Part shown: in pieces, positions 35,689 to 46,000 of the stretch | Position numbering within the stretch: position 1 is the stretch's first letter | Layout: every line of letters starts with the position of its first letter | Source of the DNA: Tardibacter chloracetimidivorans | Lineage (GTDB): Bacteria > Pseudomonadota > Alphaproteobacteria > Sphingomonadales > Sphingomonadaceae | DNA length: 64,000 bases | Reading direction: 5' to 3' | NCBI RefSeq assembly: GCF_001890385.1 | Contig: NZ_CP018221.1 | Location: 536,001 to 600,000 of the forward strand | The notes under the pieces: generated by a model | Database searches by the model: none | Told to the model about the DNA's origin: nothing | The model's input: only the letters and a program-made list of their open reading frames with translations | Translations under genes and position numbers: made by a program

Positions 35689-38531
35689 CAGAAGTTCGCC
35701 TTCACGCCGAACTTGCCGGTCCAGCTATATTCTTCATACTGCAGCAGACGGCGGCTGCCGGGGCCTTTCTGATAGGCGATATAGGGTTCATCAAAGCCAT
35801 TCACGAGTTCGGCGAAGACCTGCAGGTTGCGCGTGATTCGATACTTGCCGCTGACGTCGAACTGGAAGTGCTTGCGGACATAGCGGTCTTCCTCGGCGCT
35901 GCCGCCAAGCTCGTCCAGATAGCCCGAACGATAGGCCCCTGCCAGGCGGATGCTGACCGGGCCTTTTTCATAGCCGAGGATCGCGTTGAACGTGTGCTTC
36001 GATGCCGCGGGCAGCGGTATCGTGCGATCGCCGATGTCGCCCTCCGCATCGGTGTAGGTGTAGTTGAAGTTGATAAGGAAGCCGTCAAGCGGGGCTGGCA
36101 GGAAGGTGAGCGCCTGCTGATAGCTGAACTCCAGCCCCTTTACGGTCGCCTTGTCGCCGTTCAGCGGGATCAGCGCCTCGGTGAACGGCACGCCGTTGAA
36201 CACGCCGTTATAGGGCGCTTCGTCGGCATCGACCTCGCGGTCGACGATGAAATCCTTGATCCGTTTCCAGAAGAAGCCGCCCTGTACCACGGCGTTCTTG
36301 CCGAAATACCATTCGGCCGACAGATCGACATTCCAGGCCTTGTAGGGCTTCAGGGCCGGATTGCCGAACTCGCCTTCGCGCTCGCCGTCGTCATTCTCTT
36401 CCACCACGAAGCGCGGCGCCAGCTTGGAGATGTTGGGACGGACGACGCTCTTGAACGCGCCCGCGCGCAGGACAATGTCGCGGGCGGGCTCGTAGCGGAC
36501 GTTCACGCTGGGCAGCAGATCGGTGTAGCTGCGCTTGAAGGCGTTGGGGGTGACGAACACGGTATCCTCGTCAAGCACCACGCCGTCGCGGATGCCGCCT
36601 TCCTCGACCAGCTCGACCAGGCTGGCGCGGATGTCGTTCTTCGTATGCTCGACACGGACGCCGCCGATCACTCGTAGAGCCGTGTCTTCATAACGGCCGA
36701 GCAGATAGCCCGCGTAGATGTCTTCCTTCACCAGGAAATCGGCGACGCTCGATTCAAACTGGGAGTCCAGCGTGTTCAGCTCGAAGCCGGAATAATCGCC
36801 CACAAAATTGCGCACCGACGTTTTGCCCGGAACCGGATCGATCACCGCCAGCGCATAATCCTGCGACCCCACGAAATCGGCGAGCGTCAGATCGTCGTCA
36901 TGGCCGTCGAACACGTCGAGCTGGAGGTCATAGCTCTTTTTCCGGAACCGCGCCTTGCCGCCGAACTGGACATCGAACTCGCCCTTGGCCAGCGCGAAGC
37001 TGCGGGTGATATCGGCACGCACCATATACTCGCGGTCGCGAGCCTTGCTGAGCGTGGTCCGCTCAAGCTTGTCGAACTCATAGCCCTCGGGATCAAGGAA
37101 GATATCCTCGCCCTGGGTGATGCTGTAGCCGGGCTTGGCATAGTCGCTGAAATCGAAATCCACGCCAAGCACGTCGCTGCCGTCGAAATCGCGGGCGAAT
37201 GCGACCGGATCGATCGAACCGCGCTCCGTCTCGCCCGATTTGGCGTAGGACCCTTCATACTTCAGCGTCCAGGGGCCGGTTTCGGTCTTGCCGCCAAGCG
37301 CGAAGGAACGGATGGTCTGGACTTCGTTGCGGTCCTTCAGGTCGCGCTCCACCTTGATCTCGCCATCGTCGTCGGCGGAGACGAACTGCGCGCTGTCCGC
37401 AGTGCCGCCAACCGGCTCCGCATCGCCCAGATCGAAGATCAGGCGGCGGCGGTATTCCTGGTCCTCGAACCGGCTGTACAGGCCGCGCGCGTACAGCTCG
37501 GTGGTGTCGCTTGCCCGCCAGTCGAACGACAGGGATGCGCCGATCCGCTCGCGCGTTACGTCATAATCGCGATATTCGAGCTTTTCGAAGAAGGGAACGC
37601 CGTCCTCCTCCTTCCAGCCTTCGGCCTCGATATTGTCGGTCGCAAACTTGCGCCGGTAATAGGAGATGCCGCCGGCGACGCCGAAATCCTCGCCCAGCCG
37701 TGTCGCGAAATCCACGCTGCCCTTGGGAGAGAGCTTTTCGGTGAGGTCGTTGTAGGAGCCCTCGGCCGTGACCGACACAAAGGGCTTCTTCCGATCAAAG
37801 GCGCTCGTCGTATTGATCTCGATCGATGCGCCGATGGTGTCGGCGTCCATGTCCGGAGTCAGCGACTTCTTGATCTCGATCGATTCGATCAATTCCGACG
37901 GAATGACGTCGAGCGCGACCGAGCGCACGTCCGATTCCGGGGCCGGCACGCGGCTGCCGTTGATGGACGCCGCATTGAGGTTAGGATCGAGGCCGCGCAC
38001 GGAAACGAAGCGTCCCTCGCCCTGATCGTTCAGGATATTGACGCCCGGCGCACGGCGAAGCGCCTCGGCGACGTTCTGGTCGGGAAACTGGCCGATCGCG
38101 TCGCGGGTCAGCACCGTCTCCACGCCATCAGCGGCACGCTGCCGGGAAATCGAGCTACCGAGGCTCGCCTGCTGGCCGATGACCAGGATGGTGGCTTCCT
38201 CGTCCCCGTTGGCGCTGAGCGCTATGCCGACTTTGGTGGTGCCGGTTTCGGTCACATTGACGCTGGTGGTCTTGGTCTCGGCGCCCGCATAGCTGGCCCG
38301 CAGCGTGTAGCGGCCGGCAGGAACGTCGGTGAAGCGAAAGCTGCCGTCGATGTCGGCCGAGGCGCGGCGCTTCAGCTCCTGAATCTCCAACTCCGCCCCC
38401 TGAAGGCCGCTTGTGCCGCTGCCGTCAAGCACGATGCCGGTCAGCGTCCCGGCAAACGCCGGGGCCGAAAGACAAGTCGCAGCCATGAGGACAGCGGAAA
38501 GCCTGGATGCACGCCAATTCGCCTGAAACAT
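35688..38531 (-). CDS. TonB-dependent receptor with N-terminal carboxypeptidase-like domain (phytate operon)
   Basis: The protein has 947 residues. A signal peptide (to about residue 28) is followed by a carboxypeptidase regulatory-like fold (residues 30-100, LTGIVLDGSGTSGLQGAELE). The plug domain includes DQNVAEALRRAPGVNILNDQ and SVRGLDPNLNAASINGSRVP, and the rest is the 22-strand barrel ending in WTGKFGVKANF. It should import a ligand across the outer membrane using TonB energy. The operon with an exported pyrophosphatase and phytase suggests phytate or another phosphate ester. The ATG at 38531 has GGGGGAAAG upstream; an earlier ATG is less well placed. Confidence 0.93.
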   Translation of the reverse strand: MFQANWRASRLSAVLMAATCLSAPAFAGTLTGIVLDGSGTSGLQGAELEIQELKRRASADIDGSFRFTDVPAGRYTLRASYAGAETKTTSVNVTETGTTKVGIALSANGDEEATILVIGQQASLGSSISRQRAADGVETVLTRDAIGQFPDQNVAEALRRAPGVNILNDQGEGRFVSVRGLDPNLNAASINGSRVPAPESDVRSVALDVIPSELIESIEIKKSLTPDMDADTIGASIEINTTSAFDRKKPFVSVTAEGSYNDLTEKLSPKGSVDFATRLGEDFGVAGGISYYRRKFATDNIEAEGWKEEDGVPFFEKLEYRDYDVTRERIGASLSFDWRASDTTELYARGLYSRFEDQEYRRRLIFDLGDAEPVGGTADSAQFVSADDDGEIKVERDLKDRNEVQTIRSFALGGKTETGPWTLKYEGSYAKSGETERGSIDPVAFARDFDGSDVLGVDFDFSDYAKPGYSITQGEDIFLDPEGYEFDKLERTTLSKARDREYMVRADITRSFALAKGEFDVQFGGKARFRKKSYDLQLDVFDGHDDDLTLADFVGSQDYALAVIDPVPGKTSVRNFVGDYSGFELNTLDSQFESSVADFLVKEDIYAGYLLGRYEDTALRVIGGVRVEHTKNDIRASLVELVEEGGIRDGVVLDEDTVFVTPNAFKRSYTDLLPSVNVRYEPARDIVLRAGAFKSVVRPNISKLAPRFVVEENDDGEREGEFGNPALKPYKAWNVDLSAEWYFGKNAVVQGGFFWKRIKDFIVDREVDADEAPYNGVFNGVPFTEALIPLNGDKATVKGLEFSYQQALTFLPAPLDGFLINFNYTYTDAEGDIGDRTIPLPAASKHTFNAILGYEKGPVSIRLAGAYRSGYLDELGGSAEEDRYVRKHFQFDVSGKYRITRNLQVFAELVNGFDEPYIAYQKGPGSRRLLQYEEYSWTGKFGVKANF

Positions 38532-38648
38532 TGCTTTCCCCCAATTTGCACACAAGTCGATGTGTTGGGGGGCTGCTAGGCACGGCAGATGACATTGGAG
38601 AGACGCGCCGATTACAGAATGACTACCGCCCGAGCGGGAAGCGCGGGA

Positions 38649-38795
38649 TCAGGCGGTGGCGATCAGCGCATCAACAGCACCGGCATGGACGGTGCGGATC
38701 ATCGCGGTCGTCGTGCTTCCGACGATCAACGTCCGGAGCGGCGAGTGGCCATAGGCGCCCATCAGCAGGATCGCCCCCGGCGACACTGGACAGCA
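38649..38795 (-). pseudogene. C-terminal remnant of a universal stress protein
   Basis: On the minus strand the sequence reads PGAILLMGAYGHSPLRTLIV and GSTTTAMIRTVH before a TGA at 38649-38651. This is the ATP-binding C-terminal signature of UspA proteins. The N-terminal part is missing and the last residues (AGAVDALIATA) differ from the normal end. The surrounding 38532-39106 shows no other gene, only the TonB receptor leader on one side and the lipoprotein leader on the other. Confidence 0.65.
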
Positions 38796-39106
38796 TGCAT
38801 CAATCGGATGCCCAGGTTATCCCGGGGATAGGCGCCGGGCCGAGCCACCCGGCAAGCCGGGTCCGGTGAGCTGGATGGCTGCTACCCCAAAGCCTTCGCG
38901 GTTGCAACAAGGGCAGGATGTACGTTTTGTGACGGTGGGCAGAGCGACAAAGCGCACATCGCCGTGTATGAGGCACCGTCTGGCGACAGAAATCGTTCAG
39001 GTGCATTCCATCGGCCGTTAACCAGAGTTAGCGACGTAACGCGCCCGCAATGGGATGTCCTTGCTCCTGCCAAGCAGGTTGGCGCGTGGTTTTGGGAAAA
39101 GATGCC

Positions 39107-39367
39107 ATGCAGATTCGATCCTTCTTACTGGCAGCGGCAGGCGGACTGATGCTCGCCGCCTGCTCTCAACCCGAAGAACTGCCGCCGGCGGCCGCCGCGC
39201 CGCCTCCGCCCCCGCCGGGCGCGGTTGCCGGGTCGGTTGCCGCCGATCGTGACGGCGACGGAATCATTGACGGCTATTACACGGCGGACGGGATCTATCA
39301 TCCCAACGTCGCTCCGCCGCCTCCTCCGCCGCCGCCCGCGCCGACAACCATGGGTGAACGGGGCTGA
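39107..39367 (+). CDS. Small proline-rich lipoprotein with an EF-hand-like loop
   Basis: The protein has 86 residues. The lipoprotein signal MQIRSFLLAAAGGLMLAACS is followed by two polyproline runs (residues about 31-37 and 70-77). Between them is DRDGDGIIDGYY, a calcium-binding dockerin/EF-hand-like loop. The first polyproline block and the Ala-rich spacer suggest an extended stalk. I know no defined function. It lies 17 bases upstream of an L,D-transpeptidase gene on the same strand and may be co-transcribed, which would suit an envelope role. Confidence 0.6.
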   Translation: MQIRSFLLAAAGGLMLAACSQPEELPPAAAAPPPPPPGAVAGSVAADRDGDGIIDGYYTADGIYHPNVAPPPPPPPPAPTTMGERG

Positions 39368-39384
39368 TCGCCGGATCACGGGGA

Positions 39385-40713
39385 ATGCGGCACGCCCGCA
39401 TTCCCCTTTTCCTCTTCCTGCTGTTTGCAATCGCCGCGGCATGGCCTCATTCCGCGCCCGCCGCGCCGCGCGCTGAGGCCTCCGCCGATGAGGCAGCCGA
39501 TGAGGCAAGGGCAGGAAGCGTCGCCATAGAAATCCGCGCCCAGGCGCGCGGACGATTGAAGAAATTCTACGCGAGCCGGGGATTCTGGCCGCTCTGGGCC
39601 TCTGCCGGAAAGATCGGCTCCGAAGCCCAGTCGCTGATCGGGTTTCTGGAGACGGCCGAACTCGATGGGCTGAAATCATCAACCTACAAGGTCGACGATC
39701 TGCGCGAAGCGATGGAGAGCGCCCGTGGCGGCGACCCTCGCCAGATCGCGCGGGCCGAACTGAAGCTGTCGAAGGCGTTTGCCCGCTATGCGAGCGACAT
39801 GCGCCGCTCGCCCAAGGTCGAAATGGCCTATGGCGACGAGGACCTGAAACCCAAGAAGCTGCGCGACGACGAGGTGCTGCGGGCAGCCGCACTGCCCAAA
39901 TCCTTCAAGGATTATGTGGCGTCGATGGAATGGATGAGCCCCCATTATCTGCGCGTGCGCAAGCTGCTTGCGCAGTCGGTGGAACGCGGCGGCTCCGAAG
40001 AGGAGCGGCGGCGGCTTCGGCTCAACCTGGAGCGCACGCGCGTGCTGCCCGGACCCTGGACCCGCCATGTCGTGGTCGATTCGGCATCGGGTCGGCTGTG
40101 GTATTATCAGGCGGGCAAGCAGCAGGGGATGATGAAGGTCGTCGTCGGCACGCCGGAAACGCAGACGCCGATGCTGGCGGGGACGCTGCACTACGCCATC
40201 CTCAACCCCTATTGGAACGTGCCGGTCAGCCTCGCGCAGAAAAGCATCGCCAAAAAGGTCCTTTCCGGACGGTCGTTGAAGGCGATGGGCATGGAAGTGC
40301 TGTCTGACTGGAGCGCGTCGCCGCGCGTTCTGCCTCCCTCATCGGTGGATTGGGCCGCGGTCGCGGCCGGAACGCAGCAGGTGCGGCTGCGCCAGCTTCC
40401 CGGCCGAGACAATTCTATGGGGCGGGCAAAGTTCCTCTTCCCCAATGACGAAGGCATCTACCTGCACGATACGCCCGACAAGGACCTGATGGCCAAGCGG
40501 GACAGGCACTTGAGCAATGGCTGCATCCGGCTGGAGGATGCGCGCAGGCTGGGCAAGTGGCTGCTCGGCAGGCCGATCAAGGCCGCGTCGAAGGAGCCTG
40601 AACAGGTGGTGGCGCTTCCGGTCGGCGTGCCGGTCTATCTCACCTATGTCACGGCCACCCCGACGGAAAAGGGAATCGGCTTCCTCAACGACGTATATAA
40701 CCGCGACCTTTAG
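39385..40713 (+). CDS. L,D-transpeptidase, YcbB-like (larger form)
   Basis: The protein has 442 residues with signal peptide (residues 1-26). Residues 40-190 form a helical scaffold domain with FYASRGFWPLW. The YkuD domain spans residues about 225-400 and ends with YLHDTPDKDLMAK and HLSNGCIRLEDA (catalytic Cys), interrupted by a capping region. It forms 3-3 cross-links in periplasmic peptidoglycan. It is the second YcbB-like enzyme in this window, sharing the TYVTATPTEKGIGFLNDVY type of ending with the copy at 13714. The last codon lies 66 bases before the SOS box. Confidence 0.9.
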   Translation: MRHARIPLFLFLLFAIAAAWPHSAPAAPRAEASADEAADEARAGSVAIEIRAQARGRLKKFYASRGFWPLWASAGKIGSEAQSLIGFLETAELDGLKSSTYKVDDLREAMESARGGDPRQIARAELKLSKAFARYASDMRRSPKVEMAYGDEDLKPKKLRDDEVLRAAALPKSFKDYVASMEWMSPHYLRVRKLLAQSVERGGSEEERRRLRLNLERTRVLPGPWTRHVVVDSASGRLWYYQAGKQQGMMKVVVGTPETQTPMLAGTLHYAILNPYWNVPVSLAQKSIAKKVLSGRSLKAMGMEVLSDWSASPRVLPPSSVDWAAVAAGTQQVRLRQLPGRDNSMGRAKFLFPNDEGIYLHDTPDKDLMAKRDRHLSNGCIRLEDARRLGKWLLGRPIKAASKEPEQVVALPVGVPVYLTYVTATPTEKGIGFLNDVYNRDL

Positions 40714-40778
40714 GGTTCGGACGCATTGCTCGCAGGAGCCGTGGAGGCTTGCCTGACGGATTGGCATTGGCCCAAAAA

Positions 40779-40793
40779 GAACATATAGTGAAC
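40779..40793 (+). promoter_or_regulatory. LexA (SOS) box in front of imuA
   Basis: GAAC-ATATAGT-GAAC matches the alphaproteobacterial LexA site GAAC-N7-GAAC (GTTC-N7-GTTC on the other strand). It ends three bases before the imuA ATG, so LexA would block transcription of imuA-imuB-dnaE2 until DNA damage. Confidence 0.9.
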
Positions 40794-40795
40794 GA

Positions 40796-41596
40796 ATGTT
40801 GGATTCGGCCCATCCCCTTCATCGGCTTCGCAGGCAGATCGCCGCCATCGAGCGTCCGCTTCCGAAGAAAGGGATAGCTGTCGCCGCCACCGGCCATCCG
40901 GGCATCGACCGGGCGCTGGGAGGCGGGCTGCCGCGCGGGCGGCTGCATGAAGTGTTCGCGGCCGAGCCCGACGACGCAGGCAGCGCGGCGGGCTTTGCCT
41001 CCATGCTGGCGCAGATGCTGGGCGGCGGGATCATCTGGCTGCGCGAGGAACGGGTGGAACGGCAGGCGGGCGGCCTCCATGCGCCGGGATTGCGTGAAAT
41101 CGGAATCGACCCCGCGCGGCTGATCCTGGGTCTGCTGCCCGATCCGCTGGCGGTGCTGCGCGCCGCGGCAGATGTCGTGCGCTGCCCGGAAGCGGGCGTC
41201 GCCGTGGTCGAGCTGTGGCGCAATCCCCGACAACTGGACCTGACGGCAAGCAGGCGGCTGGCGCTGGCGGCGGAAACATCGGGCGTCACCGTCCTGCTGC
41301 TCAGGGTTTCGGCCCTGCCAGCGCCGAGCACGGCCCACACCCGCTGGGCGGTGCGGTCCGCGCCGTCACTGCCGCTGGAGGCCAATGCGCCCGGCCATCC
41401 GGCGATGGAGGTGGAACTGCTGCGTCAGCGCGGCCGGCCTGCGGGCGGTGTCTGGCAAGTGGAGTGGGATCGTGAACAGACAATCTTCCGCGACAGGAAC
41501 AGGGACAGGCCGGCGCTATCTGGCGCTGTGGTTCTCCTTCCTGTCCGTGGACCGGCTGGTGCGGACGAAGTCATTCCGTTCCGCCGTACCGGGTGA
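40796..41596 (+). CDS. imuA: ImuA, RecA-like SOS mutasome protein
   Basis: The protein has 266 residues. The start region has GHPGIDRALGGGLPRGRLHEVF, the RecA/SulA-like fold opening seen in ImuA; the P-loop is degenerate. AVVELWRNPRQLDLTASRRL lies mid-protein. In Caulobacter and mycobacteria the homologue binds ImuB and is needed for damage-induced mutagenesis. The ATG at 40796 begins three bases after the LexA box, so either the mRNA is nearly leaderless or translation starts later. The C-terminal 125 bases overlap the imuB start. Confidence 0.88.
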   Translation: MLDSAHPLHRLRRQIAAIERPLPKKGIAVAATGHPGIDRALGGGLPRGRLHEVFAAEPDDAGSAAGFASMLAQMLGGGIIWLREERVERQAGGLHAPGLREIGIDPARLILGLLPDPLAVLRAAADVVRCPEAGVAVVELWRNPRQLDLTASRRLALAAETSGVTVLLLRVSALPAPSTAHTRWAVRSAPSLPLEANAPGHPAMEVELLRQRGRPAGGVWQVEWDREQTIFRDRNRDRPALSGAVVLLPVRGPAGADEVIPFRRTG

Positions 41597-43046
41597 CGCA
41601 CCCTTTGCGCTGGTCGAGAAAGTGCGCGGCGCGATCCGCATTGCCCAACCTTGCCCCGATGCGCTGGCACTTGGACTGACGCCCGGCCTTGCCCTGGCCG
41701 ATGCCCGCGCCCGGGTGCCGGAATTGCAAGTGTTCGACGCCGATCCCGGCGCCGACCAGAGCTTTCTGGAGCGGCTTTCCGACGATTGCGACCGCTATAC
41801 CCCGATGGTGGCGATCGACCCGCCCGATGGGCTGACGCTGGACATCACCGGCTGCGCGCATCTGTTCGGCGGGGAAGCTGGTCTGGCGGCAGATATCGAG
41901 GCGCGGATGCAGCGCCGGGCCTCTCATCTGCGCCACGCCATTGCCGCGACGCCCGAAGGCGCGCAGGCGCTTGCCCGTTTCCAGTCCGCGCCCGCCGCAA
42001 GCGAGGATGCGGCCCTGCGCCGTCTGCCGGTGGCGGCGCTGCGGCTGGAGCCCGAGACGGAAATGGCCTTGCGCCGGGCGGGGCTGAAAAGCATCGGCGA
42101 TCTCGCCGCCCGGCCCGCAACGCCGCTGGCCGCCCGTTTCGGGGAGGATGCGACCAACATGCTGGCGCTTGTGCTGGGGCTGACGGACAGCCGCATCACC
42201 CCGAGACGCCCCCTGCCCGCCCTGTTCTTTGAACGCCGCTTCGCCGAGCCGATCGGCCGAACCGGCGATGCGCTTCGCGCAATCGACGAACTGACGGAAG
42301 AAGCCGCGCAGGCGCTGGAGGAGAGGCGCAAGGGCGGCCGCCGCTTCATTGCCCGGCTGTTCCGCAGCGATGGGGACATGCGCGACCTGGCGGTGGAAAC
42401 GGGCCTGCCCTGCCGCGACCCCGCCCTGCTGGCGCGCCTGTTCCGCGAGCGGGTGGAAACGCTTGCCGACCCGCTCGACCCCGGTTTCGGCTTCGACATG
42501 ATCCGCCTGTCGGTGCCGATGGTGGAACCGCTCGCTCCCAGCCAGCTCCAGCTTGAAGGCGGCTCGCTGAACGAAGAAGCGATGGCCAATCTTGTCGACA
42601 AGCTCAGCACGCGGCTGGGACGTGGACGATTGCGCCGCCTCGTACCGCGCGACACCCATATTCCCGAACAGGCCGCGCTTGCCCTTCCCGCGGTCGAAGC
42701 GCCTGCGCCTTCACCCTCGGGCTGGACGACCCCACAACCCGGCGAGCCTCCGCTTCGCCCCATTCACCTGTTCGATCCGCCCCAGCCGATCGAAGTGATC
42801 GCCGAAGCGCCCGACGGCCCGCCCCGCCGCTTCCGGTGGCGGCGGAGCATGCATGACATCGCCCGCTTCGAAGGGCCGGAGCGGATCGCGCCGGAATGGT
42901 GGCGGCCGGGTCAGGACGAGCGGCCGACCCGCGATTATTATCGTTTGGAGGATGTGCGCGGCCGCCGTTTCTGGGTGTTCCGCAATGGCCTGCAAGACCG
43001 GGAGAGAGAGCATCCGCGCTGGTATGTGCATGGGCTGTTCGCATGA
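41472..43046 (+). CDS. imuB: ImuB, Y-family DNA polymerase-like protein
   Basis: The protein has 524 residues from the GTG at 41472, which has GGAG eight bases upstream; the first ATG would be far inside. Y-family palm and little-finger motifs are RRYLALWF at the start, PDGLTLDITGCAHLFGGE and LRRLPVAALRLE, but the catalytic acidic residues of DinB are not conserved, as in other ImuB proteins. The C-terminal region (FRWRR, ARFEGPERIAPEWW, RDYYRLEDVRGRRFWVFRNG) is the conserved tail that contacts DnaE2. It is non-catalytic and bridges ImuA, the beta clamp and DnaE2 during lesion bypass. Confidence 0.92.
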   Translation: MNRQSSATGTGTGRRYLALWFSFLSVDRLVRTKSFRSAVPGDAPFALVEKVRGAIRIAQPCPDALALGLTPGLALADARARVPELQVFDADPGADQSFLERLSDDCDRYTPMVAIDPPDGLTLDITGCAHLFGGEAGLAADIEARMQRRASHLRHAIAATPEGAQALARFQSAPAASEDAALRRLPVAALRLEPETEMALRRAGLKSIGDLAARPATPLAARFGEDATNMLALVLGLTDSRITPRRPLPALFFERRFAEPIGRTGDALRAIDELTEEAAQALEERRKGGRRFIARLFRSDGDMRDLAVETGLPCRDPALLARLFRERVETLADPLDPGFGFDMIRLSVPMVEPLAPSQLQLEGGSLNEEAMANLVDKLSTRLGRGRLRRLVPRDTHIPEQAALALPAVEAPAPSPSGWTTPQPGEPPLRPIHLFDPPQPIEVIAEAPDGPPRRFRWRRSMHDIARFEGPERIAPEWWRPGQDERPTRDYYRLEDVRGRRFWVFRNGLQDREREHPRWYVHGLFA

Positions 43047-46000
43047 CCGGTTTCGCCGAACTGGCGGCCGCCACCAATTTCTCCTTCCTGGGGGGGGCGT
43101 CGCAACCGGCGGACATGGTGGCGCAGGCGATTTCCCTTGGATTGCAGGGCATCGGCATCGCCGACCGCAACACGGTGGCAGGCGTGGTGCGGGCGCATGT
43201 GGCGTTGAGGAAAGCGCGCGAGCAGGCGAAGGAAGACGGCCTGCCCGATTTCGACTTTCGCCTTGCGACGGGCGCCCGGCTGGCGTTCGCCGACGGCACG
43301 CCCGACATCATCGCCTATCCGGCCACGCGCTTTGGATGGGGCAGGCTCACCCGGCTTCTGACGACCGGAAACCTGAGAGCCAAAAAGGGCGAATGCATTC
43401 TGCATCTGGATGACCTGCTCGGCCATTGCGAAGACCTGCTGCTGATCGTGATGGCCGGGGATGACGACGCGGGGGCAATCGACCGGCTGCGCGCCGCCTG
43501 TCCCGGCCGACTATGGCTTGGCGCCTCCATGCTCCGGCGAGGAGACGATCGTCGCAGGCTTGCCCGACTGATGCGATTGGGCGCTGAAATGCGCGTGCCG
43601 CTGATCGCGACCAACGACGTGCTTTACGCAACGCCTGCCCAGCGGCCGCTGCACGACATCCTCACCTGCATCCGTGAAAAGACCAGTATCGCGCAGGCGG
43701 GGCGAAGGCTGGCCGCCAATGCCGAACGCCACCTGAAACCACCCGCCGAGATGGCCCGCCTGTTCCGCGACTGCCCTCAGGCGGTTGCCGAAACCACCGG
43801 CTTCCTCTCCCGCATCGGCTTCACGCTTGACGATCTGCGCTATGAATATCCGCATGAGCCGGTGCCCGAAGGCTGGGAGCCGCAGAGCTGGCTGGAGCAT
43901 ATCGTGACGCAGGCCGCCCGTGCCCGCTATGGGGCCGAACTGCCCGACAAGGTGAAGCGGATGCTGGATGAGGAGTTCACCCTCATCGCCAGGCAGAACT
44001 ATGCCTGTTATTTCCTGACCGTGCATGATCTGGTGCGCTTCGCGCGGTCGCGGGAGCCGCCGATCCTGTGCCAGGGACGCGGATCGGCCGCCAATTCTAT
44101 CGTCTGCTTCCTGCTTGGCGTCACATCGGTCGACCCGTTGCAGCACGACCTGCTCTTTTCCCGCTTCGTGTCCGAGGATCGGGGCGAGCCGCCCGACATC
44201 GACGTCGATTTCGAGCACGAACGGCGCGAGGAGGTGATGCAATATGTCTATGCACGCTATGGCCGCAACCGCGCGGGCATTGCAGCCACCGTCATCCATT
44301 ACCGCCCCCGCAGCGCGCTTCGCGAGATCGGCAAGGCGCTGGGCCTTTCGGAGGATGTGACCGCGCGGCTTGCGAGCACGGTCTGGGGCAACCATGGCAA
44401 CGACATGGAGGAACGCCGCTATGCCGAAGCGGGGTTCGATCCCGACAACCCCCGGATCGCGCAATTGAAGCGCTTCGTGGGCGAGATACTCACCTTTCCA
44501 CGCCACCTCTCGCAGCATGTCGGCGGCTTCGTCCTGACGGAACACCGGCTCGACGAGACGGTACCGATTCACAATGGAGCAATGAAGGACCGAACCTTCA
44601 TCGAATGGGACAAGGACGATATCGACGCGCTGGGGCTGATGAAGGTGGATGTGCTGGCGCTGGGCATGCTCACCTGCATCCGCAAGTCCTTCGAGCTGAT
44701 GCGCGCGCACGGCCTTGGCGACCATGATCTCGGCGTTGACATCGATGCCGGCGATCCGGCGGTCTACGACATGCTGTGCAAGGGCGACAGCATCGGCGTG
44801 TTTCAGGTGGAAAGCCGGGCGCAGATCAACATGCTGCCCCGGCTCAAGCCGCGTTCGCTCTATGACCTGACGATCCAGGTTGCGATCGTCCGGCCCGGCC
44901 CGATCGAAGGGGATATGGTCCACCCCTATCTGAGGCGGCGGAACGGGCTGGAAAAGGTGGAGTATCCCTCACCCGCCCCGCCCCATGACCCCGATGAGCT
45001 GAAGACCCTGCTGGGCGAGACCTTCGGCGTGCCGCTGTTTCAGGAACAGGCGATGAAGCTGGCGATCGTCGCCGCCGGCTTCACCCCGGCCGAAGCCAAC
45101 CAACTCAGGCGGGCGATGGCGACATTCCGCAACGCAGGCACCATCCACCAGTTTCGCGAGAAGATGGTCACCGGCATGGTCTCGCGCGGTTATGACGCCG
45201 AATTCGCCGCGCGCTGCTTCAATCAGATCGAGGGCTTCGGCTCCTATGGCTTTCCCGAAAGCCACGCGCTGTCGTTCGCACGGCTGGTCTATGTCTCGTC
45301 ATGGATAAAATGCCACCATCCGGCGGTTTTCGCCTGCGCGCTCCTCAATTCCCAGCCGATGGGCTTTTACGCGCCTGCCCAGATCGTCCGCGATGTCCGG
45401 AATCACGGCGTCGAGGCGCGCCCCGCCGACATCAACGCAAGCATCTGGGACAACAGCCTTGAACGGGATGACAGAGGCCGGCTCGCGCTGCGCCTGGGCT
45501 TTCGGCAGATCGACGGCTTTCGGCAGGACTGGGCCGACACGCTGGCGCTGGAGCGGGAAGCCCATGGCCGGTTCGACAGCGTGGAAGCGCTGGCACGCCG
45601 CGCGAACCCGCCGCAGCGCGCGCTTCGCCTGCTGGCGGACGCCGACGCATTCGGCTCGCTTGCGCTGTCGCGGCGGGAGGCGCTGTGGGAGGCGCGCCGC
45701 ACGCCCGGTTCCGAACTGCCCCTGTTCGCCGCCGCGCGCGCCCGCGAGCTTGGCGTCGAGCCCGATATGGCGCTGCCCGCCATGCTCCCGTCAGAGGAAG
45801 TGGTCGCCGATTACCAGACCGTGCGGCTGTCGTTGAAGGATCATCCGATGACCTTTCTTCGCGATCATCTGCGGGAACAGGGTATTTTGAGCTGCGCGGA
45901 AACGCAGGAAGCGAAGTCAGGCGCGAAGGTGCGGTCCGCCGGTGTCGTCCTCATCCGCCAGCGTCCCGGCAAGGGCAATGCGATTTTCGTCACGCTGGAA

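Noticed and set aside
36900..38579. 559-codon open frame opposite the TonB receptor
   Set aside because: Antisense shadow; the minus strand encodes a complete receptor with signal peptide, plug and C-terminal aromatic residue.
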